From contig NC_086378.1 in the NCBI RefSeq assembly GCF_036588685.1, forward strand, positions 26,451,578 to 26,515,577: a stretch of 64,000 nt of DNA, written 5' to 3'. The translations under genes were made by a program, and so were the position numbers. Source of the stretch: Mytilus trossulus. Its lineage: Eukaryota > Mollusca > Bivalvia > Mytilida > Mytilidae. Shown in pieces: positions 1-12,969 of this stretch (positions are counted from its first letter, which is position 1; every line of letters starts with the position of its first letter). Below the pieces are notes generated by a model. That model was not told the origin of the DNA. It saw nothing but the letters and a program-made list of their open reading frames with translations, and ran no database searches.

Positions 1-639
1 ATAATCCATACATATATCAAAGTCCCAAGGCTTATTAATAAGTTCATTCTTTGACGATTTCAAGTGGCTCAAATCAAAAAGTCAAAGGGTGTAGGACCGG
101 TAAGAACCCTTTTGGCCCCAACATATTGCATTATAAAAATTTGTTCAAAATCTAAACGTTAAGCTGATTTAAAAAAACAACTTTTATTTCATAAACATGT
201 TTTTTTTTTTACATTACACTGCACAATCAGGTAATTATAACATCATTAATTCAAGCAAAAGTACAGAAATCTTCACAATTTCGAACTTGTGCCAATTTGT
301 AGACGGTTTTTGTCTAAAATAGAAGTAGCCGCACTTGTGTGTAGTCTTATTTGATATTTCATATTAAATCCATGATAATTAAGGCGTCTTTAAAGACCAA
401 ATCATTTCAAATATTTTTTACAGTTTTGGTTAACTGGGTCCCAGCAACCAAAAGCAGATATAACAACACAAATAACCAAATTATTAATACACGTATATGG
501 TCTCGTTCCTTGTAAAAATAATACTATGCTCTTAGAAACATACCCTAAAAGACGACAGAAAGGCTTTGTGTTTTTATTTAATTTTTAATTGAATTTCAAA
601 GTGTTTGTTTTTTCATTTAAATTTCAAACGTGTTTTGCT
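1..639. other. AT-rich non-coding stretch
   Basis: I see no open frame with coding character, no RNA gene and no clear repeat boundary here. It may belong to the dispersed repeats that follow. Confidence 0.4.
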
Positions 640-812
640 TAATTTCGATGTAAAAGTCGACGAAGTTTTTTTTTACAAAAACATATTATTATCCAGCTGG
701 AGCACGCCCCCGGGTGCGAGATTTTCACGCTACATTGAAGTCCCATTAGTTGTCCTTGGCTGTTAACTGCTCTTTGGTCGGGTTGTTGTCTCTTTGACAC
801 ATTCCCTAAAAG
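640..812 (-). repeat. Dispersed mussel repeat, family A (minus copy)
   Basis: Reads as the complement of the family A unit seen at 27230 and 36355. The diagnostic blocks are the 'ttcagctggccc' end, 'cttcaatgtagcg' and the 'caaagagacaacaacccgacc' side. A short ORF across it is a by-product of the repeat. Confidence 0.75.
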
Positions 813-1264
813 AGATGTTTTCATTAAAAACTTTTACAATTATCATGTAAAATGATGTGAAATAAACCGAAAGACCTCTGATAAGCACTTCTATATATTT
901 CTAGTTCATTACTTATTTTTATTTTATCACAAATATAAATTGAAACCATAAGTTTTGTAAATTTAAAATTTGTTCATTTATTAAAGACCCTATTCAACGA
1001 CTTGTCTTGTCAACTGCTATCTATAATGGTCAACAAATTCATAATGGTGTGCGTAATTGTCCAAGTGATTTCTTAAAAATGTTTTAAAATTTGAAGCCAT
1101 ACAGTGGAGTGATTAAGGTTCCATGTAAGCAGCAACTCTACAATGTATCATTGGCATTTTGCTTGGTTCCTTCAGTTGCGTTTTCCGACATCCGACTCTG
1201 ACTGCTTTTAAACTGAATTCCACTGTGCATATTGATTTGTGTTTGTTTGTTCTTCAATGACTAG

Positions 1265-1463
1265 AGGTTTAGTGGAATGGTTGAGACCTCACTTAACATG
1301 TTTGATTTTTCCATTTGAATGGTTTTACACTTGCAATTGTTTAGGACCATTTATAGATTGCTATTTGGTGTGAGCCTAGTCACCGTGTTGAAGACCGTAC
1401 CTTGACCTATACAGATTTACTTTTATAAATTGTGACTTGGAAGGAGAGTTGTCTCATTGGCAC
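1265..1463 (-). repeat. Dispersed mussel repeat, family B, interrupted by the 19-kb element
   Basis: Minus-strand copy of the family B unit, which is also found near 21345, 27060, 33637 and 40918. It carries 'ggttttacac', 'gtgttgaagaccgtacc' and 'gagagttgtctcattggcac'. The copy stops exactly at the duplicated target CATTGGCAC, so this repeat was the insertion site of the large element that follows. Confidence 0.75.
1455..1463. repeat. 9-bp target site duplication (left)
   Basis: CATTGGCAC, identical to 20740-20748. It abuts the first base of the left inverted repeat. Confidence 0.85.
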
Positions 1464-2208
1464 ACCAGACTCAAGCTGGCAGCCACTTTTACCGGCCAAT
1501 CAAGATAGCAGCCACTTTTTTTCCAGCAGCCAATTTTGACGATATGTCTAAAAACCCAAAAACTGCATAAGACTGAAACGTTCCAAAAATTGCTAAATCT
1601 TAGATATATATAACTTAAGAGCGGAATTCGACAATTTGGCAGCTTGTACTGATTTTAAAAGCATTTCATTACCTTTTAAATATGTATGTGAAGTTAGCTG
1701 CAGGTTTGTTATTCGTTATTCGATGTTCAATATCCGACGGGTTCAATATTAAAATTTAGTTGAAAATAAATAAAAAGTACGATTTTCATAAGTTAACAGG
1801 AGTGAAAAAATACGCCGCAAATAGTTTTATGACCCCTTCAAGCTGTCGTAAATTCTCGTTGTCCTCGAATATAAACCCTTATATAAATTGCATATTTGTC
1901 TTTATGTAATATAGATTTTTATCAATAAAACGACATCAAAGATGCATCAAAGATTTAATTTAATATATAATATATAAAACTAAAACTAAAGCCGGCCACT
2001 GTAAAAACATTCAGAAATATAAATAGAAATATCTATGGAAAGCCAAAAAAGGAATAAATATATAGTGAAAACCTACGGGATACCGCTCAGATGACAGTGA
2101 GACTCCTGGTGTTTCCATATTCCAAAATGCAACGATATTATAGACTCTTTGTATATAAAAATGGGTGTGGATATAATCGTGACTAAAAGGTTCTTGGGTT
2201 ATAGGTAT
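1464..2208 (+). repeat. Left terminal inverted repeat, unique part
   Basis: Matches the complement of 19994-20739 over its whole length, with scattered substitutions and small indels. Shared landmarks are 'ggcagccactttta', 'gttaacaggagtgaaaaa', 'ccccttcaagctgtcgtaaa', 'ctaaagccggccact' and 'ggtataggtattgaaaa'-like sequence at the satellite junction. No coding potential is apparent. Confidence 0.85.
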
Positions 2209-5200
2209 TGAAAATACGTAAATGGGCCACTTTGAACCTCTGTGGTGGCCAGACGGGCCCGGATCCCAGAAAAATATTGAAGTGGGGAATAGCTTGGGTC
2301 CATACCTTCAAAATGAGCTAGGTCCGGTTCGGAACTTTGCCGTAGGGATATACCGAAGAGTACCGAATGTGTGGTTGATATGAAAAATACGTAAATGGGC
2401 CACTTTGAACCTCTGTGGTGGCCAGACGGGCCCGGATCCCAGAAAAATATTGAAGTGGGGAATAGCTTGGGTCCATACCTTCAAAATGAGCTAGGTCCGG
2501 TTCGGAACTTTGCCGTAGGGATATACCGAAGAGTACCGAATGTGTGGTTGATATGAAAAATACGTAAATGGGCCACTTTGAACCTCTGTGGTGGCCAGAC
2601 GGGCCCGGATCCCAGAAAAATATTGAAGTGGGGAATAGCTTGGGTCCATACCTTCAAAATGAGCTAGGTCCGGTTCGGAACTTTGCCGTAGGGATATACC
2701 GAAGAGTACCGAATGTGTGGTTGATATGAAAAATACGTAAATGGGCCACTTTGAACCTCTGTGGTGGCCAGACGGGCCCGGATCCCAGAAAAATATTGAA
2801 GTGGGGAATAGCTTGGGTCCATACCTTCAAAATGAGCTAGGTCCGGTTCGGAACTTTGCCGTAGGGATATACCGAAGAGTACCGAATGTGTGGTTGATAT
2901 GAAAAATACGTAAATGGGCCACTTTGAACCTCTGTGGTGGCCAGACGGGCCCGGATCCCAGAAAAATATTGAAGTGGGGAATAGCTTGGGTCCATACCTT
3001 CAAAATGAGCTAGGTCCGGTTCGGAACTTTGCCGTAGGGATATACCGAAGAGTACCGAATGTGTGGTTGATATGAAAAATACGTAAATGGGCCACTTTGA
3101 ACCTCTGTGGTGGCCAGACGGGCCCGGATCCCAGAAAAATATTGAAGTGGGGAATAGCTTGGGTCCATACCTTCAAAATGAGCTAGGTCCGGTTCGGAAC
3201 TTTGCCGTAGGGATATACCGAAGAGTACCGAATGTGTGGTTGATATGAAAAATACGTAAATGGGCCACTTTGAACCTCTGTGGTGGCCAGACGGGCCCGG
3301 ATCCCAGAAAAATATTGAAGTGGGGAATAGCTTGGGTCCATACCTTCAAAATGAGCTAGGTCCGGTTCGGAACTTTGCCGTAGGGATATACCGAAGAGTA
3401 CCGAATGTGTGGTTGATATGAAAAATACGTAAATGGGCCACTTTGAACCTCTGTGGTGGCCAGACGGGCCCGGATCCCAGAAAAATATTGAAGTGGGGAA
3501 TAGCTTGGGTCCATACCTTCAAAATGAGCTAGGTCCGGTTCGGAACTTTGCCGTAGGGATATACCGAAGAGTACCGAATGTGTGGTTGATATGAAAAATA
3601 CGTAAATGGGCCACTTTGAACCTCTGTGGTGGCCAGACGGGCCCGGATCCCAGAAAAATATTGAAGTGGGGAATAGCTTGGGTCCATACCTTCAAAATGA
3701 GCTAGGTCCGGTTCGGAACTTTGCCGTAGGGATATACCGAAGAGTACCGAATGTGTGGTTGATATGAAAAATACGTAAATGGGCCACTTTGAACCTCTGT
3801 GGTGGCCAGACGGGCCCGGATCCCAGAAAAATATTGAAGTGGGGAATAGCTTGGGTCCATACCTTCAAAATGAGCTAGGTCCGGTTCGGAACTTTGCCGT
3901 AGGGATATACCGAAGAGTACCGAATGTGTGGTTGATATGAAAAATACGTAAATGGGCCACTTTGAACCTCTGTGGTGGCCAGACGGGCCCGGATCCCAGA
4001 AAAATATTGAAGTGGGGAATAGCTTGGGTCCATACCTTCAAAATGAGCTAGGTCCGGTTCGGAACTTTGCCGTAGGGATATACCGAAGAGTACCGAATGT
4101 GTGGTTGATATGAAAAATACGTAAATGGGCCACTTTGAACCTCTGTGGTGGCCAGACGGGCCCGGATCCCAGAAAAATATTGAAGTGGGGAATAGCTTGG
4201 GTCCATACCTTCAAAATGAGCTAGGTCCGGTTCGGAACTTTGCCGTAGGGATATACCGAAGAGTACCGAATGTGTGGTTGATATGAAAAATACGTAAATG
4301 GGCCACTTTGAACCTCTGTGGTGGCCAGACGGGCCCGGATCCCAGAAAAATATTGAAGTGGGGAATAGCTTGGGTCCATACCTTCAAAATGAGCTAGGTC
4401 CGGTTCGGAACTTTGCCGTAGGGATATACCGAAGAGTACCGAATGTGTGGTTGATATGAAAAATACGTAAATGGGCCACTTTGAACCTCTGTGGTGGCCA
4501 GACGGGCCCGGATCCCAGAAAAATATTGAAGTGGGGAATAGCTTGGGTCCATACCTTCAAAATGAGCTAGGTCCGGTTCGGAACTTTGCCGTAGGGATAT
4601 ACCGAAGAGTACCGAATGTGTGGTTGATATGAAAAATACGTAAATGGGCCACTTTGAACCTCTGTGGTGGCCAGACGGGCCCGGATCCCAGAAAAATATT
4701 GAAGTGGGGAATAGCTTGGGTCCATACCTTCAAAATGAGCTAGGTCCGGTTCGGAACTTTGCCGTAGGGATATACCGAAGAGTACCGAATGTGTGGTTGA
4801 TATGAAAAATACGTAAATGGGCCACTTTGAACCTCTGTGGTGGCCAGACGGGCCCGGATCCCAGAAAAATATTGAAGTGGGGAATAGCTTGGGTCCATAC
4901 CTTCAAAATGAGCTAGGTCCGGTTCGGAACTTTGCCGTAGGGATATACCGAAGAGTACCGAATGTGTGGTTGATATGAAAAATACGTAAATGGGCCACTT
5001 TGAACCTCTGTGGTGGCCAGACGGGCCCGGATCCCAGAAAAATATTGAAGTGGGGAATAGCTTGGGTCCATACCTTCAAAATGAGCTAGGTCCGGTTCGG
5101 AACTTTGCCGTAGGGATATACCGAAGAGTACCGAATGTGTGGTTGATATGAAAAATACGTAAATGGGCCACTTTGAACCTCTGTGGTGGCCAGACGGGCC

Positions 5201-8200
5201 CGGATCCCAGAAAAATATTGAAGTGGGGAATAGCTTGGGTCCATACCTTCAAAATGAGCTAGGTCCGGTTCGGAACTTTGCCGTAGGGATATACCGAAGA
5301 GTACCGAATGTGTGGTTGATATGAAAAATACGTAAATGGGCCACTTTGAACCTCTGTGGTGGCCAGACGGGCCCGGATCCCAGAAAAATATTGAAGTGGG
5401 GAATAGCTTGGGTCCATACCTTCAAAATGAGCTAGGTCCGGTTCGGAACTTTGCCGTAGGGATATACCGAAGAGTACCGAATGTGTGGTTGATATGAAAA
5501 ATACGTAAATGGGCCACTTTGAACCTCTGTGGTGGCCAGACGGGCCCGGATCCCAGAAAAATATTGAAGTGGGGAATAGCTTGGGTCCATACCTTCAAAA
5601 TGAGCTAGGTCCGGTTCGGAACTTTGCCGTAGGGATATACCGAAGAGTACCGAATGTGTGGTTGATATGAAAAATACGTAAATGGGCCACTTTGAACCTC
5701 TGTGGTGGCCAGACGGGCCCGGATCCCAGAAAAATATTGAAGTGGGGAATAGCTTGGGTCCATACCTTCAAAATGAGCTAGGTCCGGTTCGGAACTTTGC
5801 CGTAGGGATATACCGAAGAGTACCGAATGTGTGGTTGATATGAAAAATACGTAAATGGGCCACTTTGAACCTCTGTGGTGGCCAGACGGGCCCGGATCCC
5901 AGAAAAATATTGAAGTGGGGAATAGCTTGGGTCCATACCTTCAAAATGAGCTAGGTCCGGTTCGGAACTTTGCCGTAGGGATATACCGAAGAGTACCGAA
6001 TGTGTGGTTGATATGAAAAATACGTAAATGGGCCACTTTGAACCTCTGTGGTGGCCAGACGGGCCCGGATCCCAGAAAAATATTGAAGTGGGGAATAGCT
6101 TGGGTCCATACCTTCAAAATGAGCTAGGTCCGGTTCGGAACTTTGCCGTAGGGATATACCGAAGAGTACCGAATGTGTGGTTGATATGAAAAATACGTAA
6201 ATGGGCCACTTTGAACCTCTGTGGTGGCCAGACGGGCCCGGATCCCAGAAAAATATTGAAGTGGGGAATAGCTTGGGTCCATACCTTCAAAATGAGCTAG
6301 GTCCGGTTCGGAACTTTGCCGTAGGGATATACCGAAGAGTACCGAATGTGTGGTTGATATGAAAAATACGTAAATGGGCCACTTTGAACCTCTGTGGTGG
6401 CCAGACGGGCCCGGATCCCAGAAAAATATTGAAGTGGGGAATAGCTTGGGTCCATACCTTCAAAATGAGCTAGGTCCGGTTCGGAACTTTGCCGTAGGGA
6501 TATACCGAAGAGTACCGAATGTGTGGTTGATATGAAAAATACGTAAATGGGCCACTTTGAACCTCTGTGGTGGCCAGACGGGCCCGGATCCCAGAAAAAT
6601 ATTGAAGTGGGGAATAGCTTGGGTCCATACCTTCAAAATGAGCTAGGTCCGGTTCGGAACTTTGCCGTAGGGATATACCGAAGAGTACCGAATGTGTGGT
6701 TGATATGAAAAATACGTAAATGGGCCACTTTGAACCTCTGTGGTGGCCAGACGGGCCCGGATCCCAGAAAAATATTGAAGTGGGGAATAGCTTGGGTCCA
6801 TACCTTCAAAATGAGCTAGGTCCGGTTCGGAACTTTGCCGTAGGGATATACCGAAGAGTACCGAATGTGTGGTTGATATGAAAAATACGTAAATGGGCCA
6901 CTTTGAACCTCTGTGGTGGCCAGACGGGCCCGGATCCCAGAAAAATATTGAAGTGGGGAATAGCTTGGGTCCATACCTTCAAAATGAGCTAGGTCCGGTT
7001 CGGAACTTTGCCGTAGGGATATACCGAAGAGTACCGAATGTGTGGTTGATATGAAAAATACGTAAATGGGCCACTTTGAACCTCTGTGGTGGCCAGACGG
7101 GCCCGGATCCCAGAAAAATATTGAAGTGGGGAATAGCTTGGGTCCATACCTTCAAAATGAGCTAGGTCCGGTTCGGAACTTTGCCGTAGGGATATACCGA
7201 AGAGTACCGAATGTGTGGTTGATATGAAAAATACGTAAATGGGCCACTTTGAACCTCTGTGGTGGCCAGACGGGCCCGGATCCCAGAAAAATATTGAAGT
7301 GGGGAATAGCTTGGGTCCATACCTTCAAAATGAGCTAGGTCCGGTTCGGAACTTTGCCGTAGGGATATACCGAAGAGTACCGAATGTGTGGTTGATATGA
7401 AAAATACGTAAATGGGCCACTTTGAACCTCTGTGGTGGCCAGACGGGCCCGGATCCCAGAAAAATATTGAAGTGGGGAATAGCTTGGGTCCATACCTTCA
7501 AAATGAGCTAGGTCCGGTTCGGAACTTTGCCGTAGGGATATACCGAAGAGTACCGAATGTGTGGTTGATATGAAAAATACGTAAATGGGCCACTTTGAAC
7601 CTCTGTGGTGGCCAGACGGGCCCGGATCCCAGAAAAATATTGAAGTGGGGAATAGCTTGGGTCCATACCTTCAAAATGAGCTAGGTCCGGTTCGGAACTT
7701 TGCCGTAGGGATATACCGAAGAGTACCGAATGTGTGGTTGATATGAAAAATACGTAAATGGGCCACTTTGAACCTCTGTGGTGGCCAGACGGGCCCGGAT
7801 CCCAGAAAAATATTGAAGTGGGGAATAGCTTGGGTCCATACCTTCAAAATGAGCTAGGTCCGGTTCGGAACTTTGCCGTAGGGATATACCGAAGAGTACC
7901 GAATGTGTGGTTGATATGAAAAATACGTAAATGGGCCACTTTGAACCTCTGTGGTGGCCAGACGGGCCCGGATCCCAGAAAAATATTGAAGTGGGGAATA
8001 GCTTGGGTCCATACCTTCAAAATGAGCTAGGTCCGGTTCGGAACTTTGCCGTAGGGATATACCGAAGAGTATCGAATGTGTGGTTGATATGAAAAATACG
8101 TAAATGGGCCACTTTGAACCTCTGTGGTGGCCAGACGGGCCCGGATCCCAGAAAAATATTGAAGTGGGGAATAGCTTGGGTCCATACCTTCAAAATGAGC

Positions 8201-9285
8201 TAGGTCCGGTTCGGAACTTTGCCGTAGGGATATACCGAAGAGTACCGAATGTGTGGTTGATATGAAAAATACGTAAATGGGCCACTTTGAACCTCTGTGG
8301 TGGCCAGACGGGCCCGGATCCCAGAAAAATATTGAAGTGGGGAATAGCTTGGGTCCATACCTTCAAAATGAGCTAGGTCCGGTTCGGAACTTTGCCGTAG
8401 GGATATACCGAAGAGTACCGAATGTGTGGTTGATATGAAAAATACGTAAATGGGCCACTTTGAACCTCTGTGGTGGCCAGACGGGCCCGGATCCCAGAAA
8501 AATATTGAAGTGGGGAATAGCTTGGGTCCATACCTTCAAAATGAGCTAGGTCCGGTTCGGAACTTTGCCGTAGGGATATACCGAAGAGTACCGAATGTGT
8601 GGTTGATATGAAAAATACGTAAATGGGCCACTTTGAACCTCTGTGGTGGCCAGACGGGCCCGGATCCCAGAAAAATATTGAAGTGGGGAATAGCTTGGGT
8701 CTATACCTTCAAAATGAGCTAGGTCCGGTTCGGAACTTTGCCGTAGGGATATACCGAAGAGTACCGAATGTGTGATTGAAACGAAAAATACATAAATGGG
8801 CAACTTTGAACCTCTGTGGTGGCCAGACGGGCCCGGATCCCAGAAAAATATTTAAGTGAGGAATAGCTTAGGTTAATACCTTTAAAATGAGCTAGGTCCG
8901 GTTCGGAACTTTGCCGTAGGGATATGCCGAAGAGTACCAAATGTGTAGTTGATATGAAAAAAACGTAAATGGGCCACTTTGAACCTCTGTGGTGGCCAGA
9001 CGGGCCCAGATCCCAGAAAAAAATATTAAAGTGGGGAATAGCTTGGGTTAATACCTTTAAAATGAGCTAGGTCCGGTTCGGAACTTTGCCGTAGGGATAT
9101 GCAGAAGAGTACCGAATGTGTAGTTGATATGAAAAATCGTAAATGGGCAACTTTGAACCTCTGTGGTGGCCAGACGGGCCCGGATCCCAGAAAAAATATT
9201 TAAGTGGGGAATAGCTTTGGTTAATACCTAGGTCCGGTTCTGAACTTTGCCGTAAAGATATTCTTAGGAGTTCCGAATTTTATAT
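2209..9285 (+). repeat. 173-bp satellite array, left arm (about 41 units)
   Basis: The tandem unit is 173 bp and contains GGGCCC and GGATCC. Units from the start to about 8760 look almost identical; single changes were noticed near 8071 and 8701. The last three units (about 8770-9285) are clearly diverged and resemble the right-arm consensus, for example 'gattgaaacgaaaaatac' and 'tttaagtg'. ORFs of 85 aa recur once per unit in the complementary direction. They are fortuitous because 173 is not a multiple of three. Confidence 0.95.
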
Positions 9286-9293
9286 ATTATGAT

Positions 9294-9330
9294 TGTTGAA
9301 GAATCTCAATAAATGCGTTGTGTTTTCTAT
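9294..9330 (+). repeat. Junction motif copy 1 (LTR-end-like)
   Basis: TGTTGAAGAATCTCAATAAA followed by TGCGTTGTGTTTTCTAT. It has a near-identical direct copy at 11771-11807 and an inverted copy at 17888-17924. The copy at 11771 lies beside a BEL/Pao-type primer binding site, so this is probably a piece of BEL/Pao LTR. Confidence 0.6.
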
Positions 9331-9333
9331 TTA

Positions 9334-9501
9334 AGAGATAACTGTATTGTATTTGAAGCTTTAAGGACGTCCATCGGTAGATTTACTGTCGCAAATTTAG
9401 TTTACTTAGCGACGCGGAGCGGAGACAGGTAAACGGGTATTTGCGACAGTAAAACTACCGATGGACGTCCATAAAGCTTCAAATACAATACAGTTATCTC
9501 T
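9334..9501. repeat. 168-bp foldback palindrome
   Basis: The left arm starts at 'agagataactg' and runs through 'gacgtccatcggtag'. The right arm is its near-perfect complement, ending in 'cagttatctct'. The loop is GC-rich (AGCGACGCGGAGCGGAG) and flanked by a small inner repeat, gtttac/gtaaac. A diverged relative occurs near 22365-22512. Confidence 0.85.
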
Positions 9502-10200
9502 ATTCTAATGCAAAACAAGTTCATAATTAAATTTCAATCATTATTTCAGTGTAAAATGTTAATTAAAAAAAATTCCGCGAAAAAATGTTATGTACTCTGG
9601 TCCTTACACTAGGTGACGTCATATGTATGCTGCCGGCGTTTTCTGGCTTCTGTGCCGATTGAAAATGTAATAAAATTTGATAAAAAAGAAGATTTTTAGG
9701 CGCAACAAGTGAGTTTTTTGTTTATTTTTGCAGAAATAACATGTCAATACATTCCGAAATTCAAAATGTCGGCTTTCTTAGTTACAGACAAGGAGATAGA
9801 GAATTTTACGCTTGCTGTTATCCAATCAGAACAATTGTTACAAAATAATTGCATTATAATTACGTTTGACTGTCGCGAGAAATTTGAAATATGTTACGAA
9901 CAATTATAAGAAAATGTTAGTTCGCAATGTACAGAAAAGAAATATTAAATTAATGTCCATCTGAAATTAAACAATCTAGTTCCTTGACCTTAAATGATCA
10001 CAACTAAAGTTTATTTCATAGTCCATTCATAGATATTTCTTCTGCCACATACGGTACTAGCTTCACTAAGCAGAAATTTGGTTTTTGCGTTGCAAGTTCC
10101 TTTCCTGTATCTACTTGGCTTCTTGACTTTACCAGTTGTAAGTGTGTTGGTTCGGACGTTCTAGGTAGCAAGTTTATTCCTTGGACATTTTCCTAAAAAT
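9502..10200. other. Non-coding interior of the large element
   Basis: There is a 66-residue open frame at 9709-9909 with no recognisable motif and no supporting paralogue. I see no convincing gene. Confidence 0.35.
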
Positions 10201-11770
10201 GGTTCATGTCCGATCTACTTTTTACGAGCCATTGTGATGTGTCTTCTGGTCTTCTTTTGGCAACGGTCGTACCTGAAGGTATGTCATCTGGAGGGTCATG
10301 TTTTCATAGCAACTTTGCCGTGGACTTTTCTTTTTTGTCAATAGCTTTGTCTGGTTTTCAATGACGTTTACCAGAGCTGTAGGTGTTGACGGATGGTTGG
10401 TGTTTCTATTGATTGGTCCTGATAACAAATATCCAATCTTTGACTGTACAGCGGGCGATTCTTTTCCTCTTATAACTCTGTCCTCAATAATTGACCAGTA
10501 GTAGTCGGATCCTATGAGTAAGTCAATTTCAAACATTCTGTACTTAAATTTAAGTCCTCTCAAATGTGGCTGGCAAATTCCTTGTAGTCTGTGAAATCTT
10601 GTTTTGAGTGTATCGATTTGGACTTTTTCTCCTAGGTCGGTCTGTAACTGTATTGTTGCGGTGTCTTAGTTGCAAACCTTCTGGGATAAATCTCATTACA
10701 CAGACGGATGAATGTTTACTTTTCAGTTATTTTCTGAGTTATAAAAGAAAACTGTGCTCCCTGGTCAAATATGAGGTTACTAAAGTACATTCTACTTCTT
10801 GGTCGTTATTTACAACTGATGTAGTTGGTGTTTTGAATGTGATTGCGTACCAATAAATGCAGTGACTGAATCCATTACTCCTTCTTCAGCTGCAGGTATT
10901 TCAATCTCTTTAGTTATTGATTTTCGTTTTTTTTTTCAATCTCAAATTATACCTCCTGTGTTCTCTTGCAATAGATTTTCTTATGTCCATTGGTAACTAG
11001 TCCAAAACTACAGGTACCAAAAGCGAACCATACATCCCAGACAAAGTTACTCTTATCCACGCACATATGTTTCAAGTTTATCTCCGTAAGACCTCAAGCT
11101 AAATGCATCATTTGTCGGTGCGGGTAAGCTCCTGAGTGATTTCATGTAAGCATAAAAAGTTCTGTGTGGATTTCAAAATCTTTCTCAAAGCGGCTGTCTC
11201 ATAATTTGCGTGCGTATGCGCAAATCTTGCTATGGTTAGGCGGGGGCGGACCAGTAAAGTTGCGTGATTGATTTCCGGTAGGATTTTCTTCTGATGGAAT
11301 TCGTTCTCTAGTATTTAGTGTGTAAACAGCTAATAAGTTTGTATTAATAGCGTTTGATGTAGGTATATAGCATTCAGCATTAGCTTTAATAGTTGAATTT
11401 TCTTTTAAATTAGAAGTATTGTTGGAGGATTTGATTGTTTGCTTAAGTTTTCGTATTTGCCTTTGTTTACTGTCTAAATTAAACAAATACTAGTACTCAT
11501 CCGATTCTGTAATTTCTTGTTCAATGTGATCCTTGTGTACAAAATGTAGGACTTCTTTCATCTTCTCGTTTAAATCTTGAATAATCTTCTTTTTCTGGGT
11601 TACGGCATACTCTATGGTCTTGAATTCCTCCATTTGACGTTTTCAGGATTCTCCTTTAGCTCCTCAAGTTTGGTCCAAAGCTTTGTCGCTGATGCTCTGT
11701 TGCCAACACGTATTGCCTTAAATTCGTTTCCATCGTTGAACAAATTTCCCGTCAGTCACGCCACCATAAA
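10200..11770 (-). pseudogene. BEL/Pao LTR retrotransposon gag-pol fragment
   Basis: On the minus strand the open piece 10563-10222 contains IDLLIGSDYYWSIIEDRVIR followed by a KIGYLLSGPI segment. This is the characteristic stretch that follows the aspartic protease in BEL/Pao Pol proteins. Upstream on the same strand, 11486-11199 encodes a charged, Asn-rich piece consistent with a decayed Gag. At 11750-11768 the minus strand reads TGGTGGCGTGACTGACGG, which resembles a BEL/Pao primer binding site and lies next to a sequence ending in CA as an LTR would. Reverse transcriptase, RNase H and integrase are missing, and several frameshifts and stops are present. It is a dead, truncated insertion nested in the 19-kb element. 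Confidence 0.75.
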
Positions 11771-11807
11771 TGTAAAAGAATCTCAATAAATGCGTTGTGT
11801 TTTCTAT
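11771..11807 (+). repeat. Junction motif copy 2 (probable BEL/Pao LTR end)
   Basis: TGTAAAAGAATCTCAATAAA then TGCGTTGTGTTTTCTAT, matching 9294-9330. On the minus strand it would be the 3' end of the 5' LTR, directly upstream of the primer binding site. Confidence 0.6.
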
Positions 11808-11957
11808 ATACGTTCAATCGTCGTGATAGCTAATGAATAGTGCCTCTCACTATAGCGTTATGGTTACAACGTTACCATAGCGTAATGTTTGTATTTCGCG
11901 TATTTTCTGACATGATTACTATGAAAAGTCTGTTAAGGCACAATAGTAGTCAGAATT

Positions 11958-12125
11958 GCCATGATCCAAGAAAAATATTACAGCTCGGAACTTTGCCTTA
12001 AGGATATTATAAGAAGTACCGAATATGTGGTGTGTAAGTAAAATACGTTACATGAATTTCGGAACCACTGTAATGGCCAGGTGGCTCAGGATTATAAAAA
12101 AAAGTAGTGCATAGCTTAGGTCAAA
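11958..12125 (+). repeat. Single highly diverged 173-bp satellite monomer
   Basis: The same order of blocks as the satellite is recognisable: 'gatccaagaaaaatatt', 'ctcggaactttgcc', 'agtaccgaatatgtgg', 'aaaatacgttacatg' and 'aatggccagg'. It shows many substitutions and lies inside the core, far from both arrays. Confidence 0.7.
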
Positions 12126-12969
12126 AACAGTGTTGTAGAAAAGAGAGTGTTGCCACACTTTCAAATTTGTTAACTAACAGCGAACGTGAAAGAAGGAAGG
12201 TGACAGTGAAAAAGAAAGTGACGTGATATTAGTAAGTAAAAGTAATGACGTAACATTATACAGGTAAAGTAGTGTCATGGTGTAAAAGTTAAAGTAGTCT
12301 GATATAAAACCGTTGAATAGGGGTAAGGTGTTTTACGTTTTAGGGTAAGGTGTGTAAGGGTAAGGAGTGTTAGAGTTAGAATTTGAATAGGAGTACGGGT
12401 TGGTGTTTTTTAAATCGAAAAAAAAACACCAAAATATCGAAATATTTTTTATTGAGATTACGATGGCATCTTATAATCAATATCATTTCATTGATCTGAA
12501 TACCTTTGATACAAAAGAACAAAAATAAATGGAGGAACCTGCCAACAAGTGAAGTGAACCAAATTATATAGACTACAAGTGTGAATGGAATATTTTGTGA
12601 TAGTTACCTACTAATCTTGAAGTCAAGGAAGTCGATAACAAGAAAGGTGTTGGCTTGTAGTGGGTTGTATTACGAAACGAGAACGTTGGAAGGGCCGTTC
12701 ATCAGAAGTACGATTGCCTACACCCTAATTAGACAGAAAACCGCGTGGTAGTACGTGTCCTTGTTTTCCTTTTCATATCTAGTAATCATTAGATTAAAAA
12801 ACTACAAGTGGTGGTTAGGGGTGTAAAATTAAAAAAAATCATCATCAAAGACATGTTTGTGTAAAGTATTAAATAAACAATGGCATTTACAAACAAAAAC
12901 ATATACCGGGTCCGTCTAGATTGTCGCTTAATATACGTACTATACTTAATACAGTGGTGGTGCTAGGTT

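Noticed and set aside
2209..9285. CRISPR-like array
   Set aside because: The units are contiguous without unique spacers, and the sequence is clearly eukaryotic.
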